This document shows positions 1-6,680 of a stretch of DNA of 8,632 nucleotides, in pieces (positions within the stretch are counted from its first letter, which is position 1; every line of letters starts with the position of its first letter). The stretch comes from an uncultured Peptococcaceae bacterium. GTDB lineage: Bacteria > Bacillota > Dehalobacteriia > UBA4068. The notes below the pieces were generated by a model. The model ran no database searches and had not been told where the DNA came from. It saw nothing but the letters and a program-made list of their open reading frames with translations. Location of the stretch: the NCBI GenBank assembly GCA_947307285.1, contig CAMZIS010000038.1, forward strand, positions 1-8,632. Direction: 5' to 3'. The position numbers and the translations under genes are program-made.

Positions 1-774
1 GACATCGGCGTGGGCATGGGCATCACCGGCACCGACGTGACCAAGAACGTGGCCGACATGGTGCTGGCCGACGACAACTTCGCCACCATCGTGGGCGCCG
101 TGGAGGAGGGCCGCCGGATCTACGACAACATCCGCAAGGCCATCCAGTTCCTGCTGGGCTCCAACATGAGCGAGGTCCTGAGCATCTTCATCGCCACCCT
201 GCTGGGCTTCATCATATTGGAGCCGGTGCATCTGCTGTGGATCAATCTGGTCACGGACTGCTTCCCGGCTCTGGCTCTGGGCATGGAAAAGGCCGAGGCC
301 GACCTGATGCTGCGCCAGCCCCGGGCCAAGAACGAGGGCGTGTTCGCCGGCGGCATGGGCTTCGACATCGCCTATCAGGGCCTGCTGGTCACCATCCTGA
401 CGCTTTCCGCCTACTTCATCGGCCACCATATGGAGGCCGGCGTGTGGGAGATCGCCAATTCCGCCGACGGCACCACCATGGCCTTCCTCACCATGAGCAT
501 GGCCGAGATCTTCCACAGCTTCAATATGCGCTCGCAAAGAGCCAGCCTGCTGCACCTGAAGGGCTTCAACAAGGCTTTGAACTGGGCGGCCCTGGCCTCA
601 TTGGCTTTGACCTCCCTGGTCATCTACGTGCCGTTTTTGGCCAACGCCTTCGGCTTCGAGCATATCAGCCTGCCGGAATACGCGGTGGCTCTGGGTCTGG
701 CCTTCGCCGTCATCCCCTGCGTGGAGCTGGTGAAGCTGATCCAGCGCAACGTCATCGTGGCCCGGCGGAAGTAA
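1..774 (+). CDS. Ca2+-type P-type ATPase, C-terminal part (5' end outside window)
   Basis: This is the last 257 residues of a cation-pumping P-type ATPase; the frame is open at the left edge. It begins at the end of the P domain with the hinge sequence DIGVGMGITGTDVTK, typical of SERCA/PMCA-like pumps. Membrane helices follow. M5 (about 48-70) has N55 and E58, which align with SERCA N768 and E771. M6 (about 78-93) has N82, T85 and D86 in the order NLVTD, matching SERCA N796, T799 and D800. Four further hydrophobic segments run to residue 249. The family exports Ca2+ from the cytosol using ATP, through an aspartyl-phosphate formed upstream of this window. M8 (TMSMAEIFHSF, about 164-174) seems to have Ser where SERCA has the E908 carboxylate, so transport may use one ion site; this is inference. 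The family call is strong. Ca2+ as substrate is likely, but Mn2+ or another divalent ion cannot be excluded. The gene ends in TAA followed by a hairpin terminator. Confidence 0.93.
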   Translation, partial: DIGVGMGITGTDVTKNVADMVLADDNFATIVGAVEEGRRIYDNIRKAIQFLLGSNMSEVLSIFIATLLGFIILEPVHLLWINLVTDCFPALALGMEKAEADLMLRQPRAKNEGVFAGGMGFDIAYQGLLVTILTLSAYFIGHHMEAGVWEIANSADGTTMAFLTMSMAEIFHSFNMRSQRASLLHLKGFNKALNWAALASLALTSLVIYVPFLANAFGFEHISLPEYAVALGLAFAVIPCVELVKLIQRNVIVARRK

Positions 775-807
775 GATCAGGGAAGAGAGAAAAGAGAAGA
801 GAAAAGG

Positions 808-835
808 AAACGCGGTCCCCAGGGACCGCGTTTTT
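808..835. terminator. Rho-independent terminator between convergent genes
   Basis: The arms 811-819 (CGCGGTCCC) and 822-830 are perfect complements, effectively 8 bp with a CCAG loop. T5 follows directly at 831-835. AAA at 808-810 can extend the stem against TTT. The plus-strand U-tract is good, so it mainly ends the ATPase transcript. The minus-strand tail (TTTCCTTTT) is weaker, but could also stop the SLH transcript, whose stop codon lies about 35 bases away. Confidence 0.9.
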
Positions 836-864
836 CGTATGGGTTTATTGTTATCAGTTCTTCC

Positions 865-2241
865 TCAAAAATCCTTCACCGTGATATCCTGGCGGGTGCC
901 GGTGGTGGGGGTGGAGAGGGTGAGGGCGGCGGCGCCCTTGGCCAGCTTATAGCAGTCGATGCCGCTGTCGGAAGCGCCGTTGCTCCAGTAGAAGGAGAGC
1001 TGGCCGTCGGCCAGCAGGTAATAGCGGCCCCGCACCACGCTTTGACACAGCTGCACCGGCTTTTCGCCGTCATAGGTGTAGAGCACGTAGATCAGGCTGC
1101 GGTACCATTCCTCGGAGGCGCTGTAATCCGTGAGCGCGATGATCAGCTCCTGCTTGCCGTCGGCGTTCAGGTCCACGAAGGCGTAGCCGGCCTTGGGGGC
1201 CTCGAAACCGGGTATCTGACCGAAGAATTCCGGGCTGCCCAGAGCGTCGTCCCAGGCCGCCTCGCCGGAGAGCACGGCCTTATAGGTCTGCAGCAGGTCG
1301 CCGTAGGCCTTGGCGGGATCGAAGGCGAAGGCCTTGAAATCCACGGCCCGGCGGGGGGAGGAGTCCTCGTCGCAGGGGGTGAGGCCGGCCCCGCCCTTTT
1401 TCAGCTCGTAATAATCCACGCCGGAGTCGGTGGCGCCGTTGCTCCAGGGATTGGAGAGACGGCCGTCCGTGAGCAGGTAGAAGCGGTCCCGCTCCCTGCT
1501 TTCGCACAGCTTCACGGGCTGGCCGTTTTCGTAGGTGTAGAGGGCGTAGAGCAGGCCTTTGTTGAATTCCTCGGAGCCGCCCATATCCAGGGGGCCGATG
1601 GCCAGCTCTTCTTCGCCGTCGCCGTTGATATCGATGAAGGCGTAGCCCGGCTCCGGCGCGTCGAAGCCGGGGACCTGGCCGAAGAATTCGGGGCTGCCCA
1701 GAGCCTCGTCCCAGGCCGTCTCGCCGGTCAGCGCGGCCTTATACTTCTGCAGCAGCTCAGCGTAGGCCTGGGCCGGGTCGAAGGAGAAAAGGTTGTAGAC
1801 CACGTCCCTGTGGATGACGGAGTAGGGCCGGCACTTGCTGAGTTGGTTGTCGCCGTTCAGGAGCATCAGGTAATCGGTGCCGCTGTCGTCCGCGCCGTTG
1901 CTCCAGTCGTTTTCCAGCTTGTTGTCGGTCAGCAGGTAGTAGCGGTTGCGCTCCCAGCTTTCGCACAGCTTCACCGGTTTGCCGTTATCGTAGGTGTAGA
2001 GGGCGTAGAGCAGGCCCCGGTACCAGTCCGGGGAGCCGCCTAAGTCCACCGGGCCGATGAGCAGCTCTTCTTTGCCGTCGCTGTTCAGGTCCATGAAGGC
2101 GTAGCCCGTCGCCGGCGCGTCGTAGCCGGGTATCCGGTTGAAGAATTCGGGGCTGCCCAGAGCCTCGTCCCAGGCCGCCTCTCCGCTGACCACGGCCTTA
2201 TAGGTCTGGAGCAGGCCGGCGTAGGCCTTCTCCGGGTCGAA
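865..2241 (-). repeat. Three 459-bp tandem in-frame repeats within the SLH gene
   Basis: The repeat units are 1783-2241, 1324-1782 and 865-1323, each exactly 459 bp (153 codons; the last unit includes the stop codon). Homology is visible at the DNA level: 1681-1718 and 2140-2177 are identical over 38 bp at an offset of 459, and the third copy starts at 1222. The exact period without indels suggests in-frame duplication by unequal recombination, with the stop-proximal unit the most diverged (for example TDYSASEEW where the others have DLGGS or DMGGS). Confidence 0.92.
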
Positions 2242-2880
2242 TTCCTCCGGCGTGAGGTAGAAATCGCAGAAGCGGTGCAGGATGGCCGCCATCTGGGCCC
2301 GGGTGGCGGGACCGGCGGGGTCCAGCCGGTCGGCGTTGCCCTTCAGCAGACCGGTGGCCACGGCCCAGCGCACGGCCTTGTCGGCCCAGTCGCTGACCAC
2401 CAGATAGTCAAGGTAGCCGGCGATGCTCCGGGTGGCGGAAACGTCATAGCCTTTGAATTCGGCGAAGCGGTAGAGCAGGGTGGCGAACTGCTCCCGGGTC
2501 AGGGTGTCGCCGGGGCCGAACCTGCGGTCGCCGTAGCCGCTGACGATGTCGGTGGCGGCGGCCCATTCCACGGGCTTGAAGAAATAGTCCTCCGCAGTCA
2601 CGTCGTCAAAGCTGTCCCCCGTGATCTCGGGGGAGCCCTCCAGCCGGTAGAGCACGGTGACCAGCTGGGCCCGGGTGGTGAGGTCGTCCGGCGCGAACAG
2701 GCCGCCGCCCATGCCCTGCATCAGCCCGCGGTCCACCGCGTACTGCACGTCTTCGGCGTACCAGGCGTCCTCCGCCACGTCGTCGAAGCCGCCGTCGGCC
2801 AGGGCCGCTGCCGGCAGCAGGGCCAGCAGCATGATGGCGGCGCAGATCAGCGCCAGGCCGCACTTGCTTTTGAATGTCAT
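865..2880 (-). CDS. Secreted SLH-domain protein with three tandem Ca-loop repeats
   Basis: The product is 671 aa. Residues 1-28 are a Sec signal peptide: basic start MTFKSK, hydrophobic core, and an A-L-A cleavage site before DGG. Three S-layer homology domains follow at about 32-75, 90-135 and 155-208, with TRAQ, TREQ and TRAQ signatures at 69-72, 128-131 and 193-196. SLH triplets bind secondary cell-wall polymers, so the protein should sit on the cell surface. The rest is three repeats starting with FDPxxAY at residues 214, 367 and 520. Each has an FG-GAP/dockerin-like calcium loop (DLNSDGKEEL, DINGDGEEEL, DLNADGKQEL) and a LYALYTY/LYVLYTY-type strand, then a WSNGA-x-DSG motif. The repeat domain's function is unknown to me; no catalytic motif is apparent, and carbohydrate or protein binding is possible. 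The start is the second of two adjacent ATGs, 6 nt after AAGGAGG. An ATG at 2931 would lie about 4 nt from the predicted transcript start and adds an unlikely Arg-rich prefix. It is a single gene with its own promoter. Confidence 0.9.
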   Translation of the reverse strand: MTFKSKCGLALICAAIMLLALLPAAALADGGFDDVAEDAWYAEDVQYAVDRGLMQGMGGGLFAPDDLTTRAQLVTVLYRLEGSPEITGDSFDDVTAEDYFFKPVEWAAATDIVSGYGDRRFGPGDTLTREQFATLLYRFAEFKGYDVSATRSIAGYLDYLVVSDWADKAVRWAVATGLLKGNADRLDPAGPATRAQMAAILHRFCDFYLTPEEFDPEKAYAGLLQTYKAVVSGEAAWDEALGSPEFFNRIPGYDAPATGYAFMDLNSDGKEELLIGPVDLGGSPDWYRGLLYALYTYDNGKPVKLCESWERNRYYLLTDNKLENDWSNGADDSGTDYLMLLNGDNQLSKCRPYSVIHRDVVYNLFSFDPAQAYAELLQKYKAALTGETAWDEALGSPEFFGQVPGFDAPEPGYAFIDINGDGEEELAIGPLDMGGSEEFNKGLLYALYTYENGQPVKLCESRERDRFYLLTDGRLSNPWSNGATDSGVDYYELKKGGAGLTPCDEDSSPRRAVDFKAFAFDPAKAYGDLLQTYKAVLSGEAAWDDALGSPEFFGQIPGFEAPKAGYAFVDLNADGKQELIIALTDYSASEEWYRSLIYVLYTYDGEKPVQLCQSVVRGRYYLLADGQLSFYWSNGASDSGIDCYKLAKGAAALTLSTPTTGTRQDITVKDF

Positions 2881-2886
2881 CATATT

Positions 2887-2893
2887 CCTCCTT
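2887..2893 (-). promoter_or_regulatory. Ribosome binding site fixing the SLH gene start
   Basis: The minus strand reads AAGGAGG here. It lies 3 nt before the ATG at 2881-2883 and 6 nt before the ATG at 2878-2880. The second spacing is the workable one, so initiation at 2880 is preferred. Confidence 0.8.
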
Positions 2894-2942
2894 CTCCGCC
2901 GGATATATCGTAGCGGCGGCTTATATTCCATACAATATATTG

Positions 2943-2971
2943 ATTATAACAAAAAATCGGGCCGCGGTAAA
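2943..2971 (-). promoter_or_regulatory. Sigma-A-type promoter of the SLH gene
   Basis: On the minus strand a perfect -10 TATAAT (2943-2948) lies 17 bp from a moderate -35, TTTACC (2966-2971). The predicted start is near 2935, giving a leader of about 55 nt. A 10-bp palindrome, CAATATATTG (2933-2942), lies between the -10 box and the start and could be an operator. The promoter is just downstream of the terminator of the preceding two-component operon, so the SLH gene is a separate unit. Confidence 0.75.
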
Positions 2972-2974
2972 TAT

Positions 2975-3005
2975 AAAAAAGCGGCAGGCGCGTGCGGGCC
3001 TGCCG
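2975..3005 (-). terminator. Rho-independent terminator of the five-gene operon
   Basis: The arms CGGCAGGC (2982-2989) and GCCTGCCG (2998-3005) are perfect 8-bp complements with an 8-nt loop. On the minus strand, T6 (2975-2980) follows one base after the stem. It lies 29 bases past the kinase stop codon and ends that transcript; the orientation suits the minus strand only. Confidence 0.88.
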
Positions 3006-3033
3006 TTGCTGCGTTATGAGTTTCGCGTCCGCC

Positions 3034-4122
3034 CTATTCCCGGCTCAGGGGCAGCATGACGGAAAAGGACGAGCCCTCCCCCGGCGCGGATTCCGCCCAC
3101 ACGGTGCCGTTATGCAGCTCCACGATGCGGCGCACGATGTACAGTCCCAGGCCGAAGCCCTGACCGGAATGGGAGGCCTCCGCCTGATAGAACTGGTCGA
3201 ACACCAGGTCCAGCTCCTCCTGATCCATGCCGCAGCCGTTGTCGGTGACGGTGACGGTGGCGTTTTGCCCGTCGCTTTCCGCCTTCACCTGCACCCGGCC
3301 CCCTTCCGGCGTGAATTTGAGGGCGTTGTCCAGCAGATTGCTCCACACCTGCTCCAGCAGGTCTTCGTTGCCCCGGAAGCTGATCTCCTCCAGCTCGGGC
3401 TCGATGGAGATGTTTTTGGCCGACCAGCGGGGCTCCAAAAAGAGCAGCACCCGCCGCAGCTGTTCGTCCAGGCGGTACTCCCGCCGCAGGTCCGGCGCGG
3501 CGTTGTTGTCCAGCCGGGACACCTGCAGCATGTTGGTGCACAGGTGCAGCAGCCGCTGGCTTTCCTGAGACAGCAGGGAGGTATATTCCCGGCGTTCCTC
3601 CGGGGAGAGCAGGTCGCAGTTTTGCTCCGCGTCCTCCTGCAGCAGGCGGGCGTAGCCGTCGATGACGGCCAGGGGAGTTTTCAGCTCGTGGGTGACGCCG
3701 GAGACGAAATCCTTGCGCAGCAGCTCGTTGCGGCGCAGCTCCCGCGCCATCAGGTTGAAGTCCTGGGTCAGCTGATACACCTCGTCCCGTTGGTCCGGGG
3801 CGTCGATCTGCACGTCGAAATCGCCGCCGGCGATGGAGCGGGCGGCGTGGGACAGGTCCAGCACCCGCCGGGTGAAGGGCCGGAAGAGGATGATCATGAA
3901 GATGGCGGCGAAGATGAAGTAGATCAGGGTGGGCGTGATCTCTCGGAACCACAGCATGAAGGTGCGCTGGTCCTCCGGGTCCAGATGGCCGGTGAGCAGC
4001 AGATCCATATAGGGGGCCAGCAGGTCGGAGAGCAGGGTGGCCCCGAAGACGGAAATCAGGCCCCACAGCACCAGCTTGACCCGGATATGGTAGCGGTAGC
4101 GGAGCAGGGGGGATTCCTTCAT
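3034..4122 (-). CDS. HAMP-domain sensor histidine kinase
   Basis: The product is a 362-aa membrane sensor kinase that autophosphorylates on His and passes the phosphate to the response regulator encoded just upstream. Two membrane helices (about 17-42 and 66-80) flank a short external loop of about 25 residues. A HAMP linker (about 81-133) follows. The HisKA helix contains FVSGVTHELKTPL with phospho-acceptor H145. The ATPase domain has the N box SNLLDNALKF (N262, N266), G1 DNGCGM (294-299), an F box (F308, F311) and G2 GQGFGLGL (320-327). All catalytic boxes are intact. The ATG overlaps the regulator's TGA by four bases (ATGA), indicating translational coupling. The short loop gives little room for a folded ligand-binding domain, so the signal is probably sensed in the membrane or through a partner protein. 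The signal is unknown. Confidence 0.95.
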   Translation of the reverse strand: MKESPLLRYRYHIRVKLVLWGLISVFGATLLSDLLAPYMDLLLTGHLDPEDQRTFMLWFREITPTLIYFIFAAIFMIILFRPFTRRVLDLSHAARSIAGGDFDVQIDAPDQRDEVYQLTQDFNLMARELRRNELLRKDFVSGVTHELKTPLAVIDGYARLLQEDAEQNCDLLSPEERREYTSLLSQESQRLLHLCTNMLQVSRLDNNAAPDLRREYRLDEQLRRVLLFLEPRWSAKNISIEPELEEISFRGNEDLLEQVWSNLLDNALKFTPEGGRVQVKAESDGQNATVTVTDNGCGMDQEELDLVFDQFYQAEASHSGQGFGLGLYIVRRIVELHNGTVWAESAPGEGSSFSVMLPLSRE

Positions 4123-4790
4123 TTCACCACCGCCTTGTAGCCCAGGCCGCGTACGGTCTCGATGGAGAAATCAGAGTTGCCGGCCAGCTTTTCCCGCAGA
4201 CGCTTGATATGCACGTCCACCGTGCGCGGGTCGGTCTCGGAATCGTAGCCCCAGATCTCGTCCATCAGCATCTGCCGCGTGAAGATGCGGTTGCGGTAAC
4301 TGAGCAGCAGATGCAGCAGCTGGAACTCCTTCTGGCGCAATGAAAGCTCTTTGCCGCCGAAGCTCACGGTCAGGCTCTGTTCGTAGAGGGTGGTGCCGCC
4401 GATGGTGACCACGGGCTTGGAGGTGAGATCGGCCCGGCGCAGCAGGGCCGCCACGTGGAGCAGCATCTCCTCCATGTCCACCGGCTTTACCAGATAGTCG
4501 TCGGCCCCGGCTTTGAAGCCGGCCCGCTTGTCGTCCAGAGTTTCTTTGGCCGTCACCATGAGCACGGGCACATGGATGTTGGCCTCCCGGAGGGACCGGG
4601 TCAGGTCCAGCCCGTCCAGCCGCGGCATCATCACGTCCACGATCATCAGGTGCACCGGCCCCTGTTCCAGCTTTTCCAGGGCCTCTTCGCCGTCCTTGGC
4701 TTCCACCACCTGATAGCCGGCCCGGCGCAGGTGTATCTTCATCAGCTGCCTGAGCGGCTCGTTGTCCTCGGCCACCAGCACGTTGAGCAT
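4119..4790 (-). CDS. OmpR/PhoB-family response regulator
   Basis: The product is 223 aa, the normal length for the family. The receiver domain (about 1-120) has the acidic pair E8/D9, phospho-acceptor D52 in IVDVMMP, T80 and K102 in the KP motif. The winged-helix DNA-binding domain (about 127-221) has a recognition helix around DPRTVDVHIKRLREKL and the wing ending ETVRGLGYK. It should be phosphorylated by the kinase translated from the overlapping ATGA. The start is ATG at 4790, 15 nt after the J-protein stop; only a weak GGGGG element precedes it at 8 nt, so translation may depend on read-on from the J gene. Its position inside the operon suggests it regulates this unit or co-functional genes, but the targets are not shown by the sequence. 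Confidence 0.95.
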   Translation of the reverse strand: MLNVLVAEDNEPLRQLMKIHLRRAGYQVVEAKDGEEALEKLEQGPVHLMIVDVMMPRLDGLDLTRSLREANIHVPVLMVTAKETLDDKRAGFKAGADDYLVKPVDMEEMLLHVAALLRRADLTSKPVVTIGGTTLYEQSLTVSFGGKELSLRQKEFQLLHLLLSYRNRIFTRQMLMDEIWGYDSETDPRTVDVHIKRLREKLAGNSDFSIETVRGLGYKAVVK

Positions 4791-4805
4791 AGTCGTTACC
4801 CCCGC

Positions 4806-5663
4806 TTATCCGCCGTAGTAGCCGATGCGGCCGCAGCTGTTGCAGCAGCAGTTCAGCAGCAGGTTAACCGCGATGCAGTAGAGGCACATGCGGCCGCCGG
4901 CGAACACGGGCCGGCCGTAGCTGCGGGAGGTCTCCTGATAGTGGGAGCCGCCCCGGGCCAGCTGCTGCACCAGATAGCGGTATTCCGGCACCGTGGGGTC
5001 CAGCTCCACGGCCTTTTCCGCGTGGGCCCGGGCAGTGGCGTTGTTGCCCAGTCCCGCGTTGGCCAAAGCGGAAAGATAGTACCAGCGTCCGCCCCGGCCC
5101 CGTTCGGGCACGGAGGAAAGGGCGGTCAGCGCCTCCCGGTAGCGGCGGGCGTTGATGTAGTTGGCCGCGGCCTCCATTTCGATGCCGCCGGGCTCGCTGC
5201 TCCAGCTGCCGCTGCTCTGGTTGCCGCCATAGGGTCCGCCGCTGCCGTAGCCGCCGAAGCTGCCGAAGGGACCGAAGGGCCCCCAGCCCCAGGACCAGCT
5301 GCCCTGACCCTGTCCCTGACCATAAGAGCCGGAGTAGCCGCCGCCGGAGCCGTAGCTGCCGCTTTGGCCCTGACCATGGGACTGACCATAGCCGGAACCG
5401 GAACTCTGACTTTGACCAAAACCTCCGTAAGAGCCGGAATAGCCGCCGGAGGAGCCGGGGTTGTGGCTGGTCTTGCCGCTGCGTTCGTCCATGATCTGGT
5501 TATAGGCGGCCTGCACCGCCTTGAAGCGGGCTTCCAGCTCCTTGATGTTGGGCGCGCCCACGTTCATGTCGGGATGGTATTTTTTGGCCAGGGTCTTGTA
5601 GGCCTTTTTCACTTCTTCGTCTGTGGCGGTGGGGGGAACGCCCAGCACTTTATAAGGATCCAT
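4806..5663 (-). CDS. J-domain (DnaJ-like, class C) protein with low-complexity and TPR regions
   Basis: The product is a 285-aa Hsp70 co-chaperone-type protein. The J domain (1-62) begins MDPYKVLGVPPTATDEEVKKA and has the HPD motif at 30-32, which stimulates Hsp70/DnaK ATPase in this family. The DnaJ zinc-finger and C-terminal substrate domains are absent, so it is class C. Residues 65-156 contain no Asp, Glu, Lys or Arg and are Gly/Ser/Gln-rich with 8 Tyr, 4 Trp and 4 Phe. A TPR-like helical region (about 163-237; EAAANYINARRYREAL and EKAVELDP) follows. The C terminus has six Cys: CLYC (260-263) and CCCNSC (272-277), possibly metal-binding. The start is ATG at 5663, 7 nt after AAGGAG and 18 nt after the DUF5685 stop. 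It is co-transcribed with flanking genes. It probably recruits DnaK to a specific client, plausibly an operon partner; that is inference. Confidence 0.92.
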   Translation of the reverse strand: MDPYKVLGVPPTATDEEVKKAYKTLAKKYHPDMNVGAPNIKELEARFKAVQAAYNQIMDERSGKTSHNPGSSGGYSGSYGGFGQSQSSGSGYGQSHGQGQSGSYGSGGGYSGSYGQGQGQGSWSWGWGPFGPFGSFGGYGSGGPYGGNQSSGSWSSEPGGIEMEAAANYINARRYREALTALSSVPERGRGGRWYYLSALANAGLGNNATARAHAEKAVELDPTVPEYRYLVQQLARGGSHYQETSRSYGRPVFAGGRMCLYCIAVNLLLNCCCNSCGRIGYYGG

Positions 5664-5681
5664 GCTTCGTCTCCTTCTTGC

Positions 5682-6680
5682 TCAGGCCTGCGCGCCGGGG
5701 TCTTTCATGGCTGCCGCGTACTCGGCTTCATACGCCTCCACGGCGGCGGCCGCTTCCCGGATGGCCTCTTCCTGTTCCTTTTGCATGACCGGCGTCTCCG
5801 TCTCCGGCGGCTCGGCCTTGTCCGCCTCCGCCTCGCGGCCCGCGGCCCGGTCCCGCTTTTCCTTCATCAGCTCGTAGCGGCACCAGACGCCGGAATAGAC
5901 GATGTTGCGCAGCAGGTCGCCGTAGAGCAGCAGGGGCAGCCGCTCGAAGGCCTGGGCGCATTCGCCCATCATGGAGGTGAGCAGCAGCTCGCAGTATTCG
6001 CGGAAGCCCTCCTCGCCCCGGTCGGCCAGCTCCTCCTGGAGCAGCAGCGGGTTGTAGCAGCCGTTTTTGCGGTCCCGCTCCACGTCCTCCGCCGCGTCCA
6101 TGAGATAGATGAATTTGCCCAGCCAAAAGCCCAGCTCCCGCAGGGTGGGGGACCATTCGTCCTCCTTGCAGACGAAGAGCTCGGCCAGCATCTCGCCGGT
6201 GAGGCCCGCCCCCAGGTCGATGTTGGGGTCCTTCCTTTCCTCCACCTCGTCCAGCTTCGCCACGTAATCGGCCACGGCCTGGGCCTGGCGGGGATAGTCT
6301 TTGGCCACCCGGTCCCGGGCCCGCTTCAGCAGCACGGCCTCGGCCCGGGGGATGATCTTCTTTTCGTCGTGCCAGGCGTCCAGGCACTGGTAATAGGTGA
6401 GCAGCACCGTCATGTCCGCCGCGTATTCCGTCCAGCGGTTGCTCATCTGCTGGTTGCGGGCAAAGGGATGCAGGGCGCAGCGGCAGGGCCGGGGCTCCAC
6501 CTCCTCCTCGTAGAGGGAGGTCAGCACCAGGGCGATAAAGGTCATGTCGTAGTTGAGGGCCAGCCAGGAGCCCAGGCCGTGGCGGCGCAGGCCGCGGCAG
6601 ACGCCGCAGTACACGCTGCGGAAAGCCCGGAAATCTTTTATCTTCAGCTCCGGCTCGTTGAGCCGCACGTAACCGAACAT
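5682..6680 (-). CDS. DUF5685-like all-helical protein, possible isoprenoid-synthase fold
   Basis: The product is 332 aa. I recognise the N-terminal pattern MFGYVRLNEPELKIKDF...YCGVC as the uncharacterised DUF5685 family of Clostridia. Visible features: C25/C28 (YCGVC), NYDMTF at 43-48, and C66, C68 and H71 in CRCALHP, a possible metal site. The YYQCLDAWHDE segment has D101, D105 and E106. GAGLTGEMLAELF spans 158-170. LGFWLGKFIYLMDAAED has D195, E198 and D199 and is followed by RDRKNGCYNPLL. The two Asp motifs and the LG-x10-D-x2-ED spacing resemble the squalene/phytoene synthase motifs DxxxD and DxxED, so an isoprenyl-diphosphate-binding helical fold is possible (inference). There is no signal peptide. 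Residues 275-332 form a charged, Ala/Glu-rich tail. The start is ATG at 6680, overlapping the preceding TGA by one base (TGATG) and 5 nt after AAGGAGG; a longer frame to 6818 overlaps the upstream gene and is rejected. Biochemical function is unproven. Confidence 0.85.
   Translation of the reverse strand: MFGYVRLNEPELKIKDFRAFRSVYCGVCRGLRRHGLGSWLALNYDMTFIALVLTSLYEEEVEPRPCRCALHPFARNQQMSNRWTEYAADMTVLLTYYQCLDAWHDEKKIIPRAEAVLLKRARDRVAKDYPRQAQAVADYVAKLDEVEERKDPNIDLGAGLTGEMLAELFVCKEDEWSPTLRELGFWLGKFIYLMDAAEDVERDRKNGCYNPLLLQEELADRGEEGFREYCELLLTSMMGECAQAFERLPLLLYGDLLRNIVYSGVWCRYELMKEKRDRAAGREAEADKAEPPETETPVMQKEQEEAIREAAAAVEAYEAEYAAAMKDPGAQA

Noticed and set aside
1042..2043. 333-aa open frame on the plus strand
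   Set aside because: It mirrors the SLH-protein repeats; its apparent internal repeat is only the complement of the 459-bp units.
2881..2931. Upstream ATG at 2931 for the SLH gene
   Set aside because: It adds an Arg-rich prefix ahead of a proper signal peptide, lacks a ribosome site, and lies about 4 nt from the predicted transcript start.
2992..4140. 382-aa open frame on the plus strand
   Set aside because: It is antisense to the histidine kinase, which has every catalytic box; no domain is recognisable in the antisense frame and it crosses the operon terminator.
5193..5459. Short-repeat DNA that could look like a repeat array
   Set aside because: The repeats are imperfect, have no constant spacer length, stay in frame and encode the Gly/Ser/Tyr-rich segment of the J protein; not CRISPR or a mobile element.
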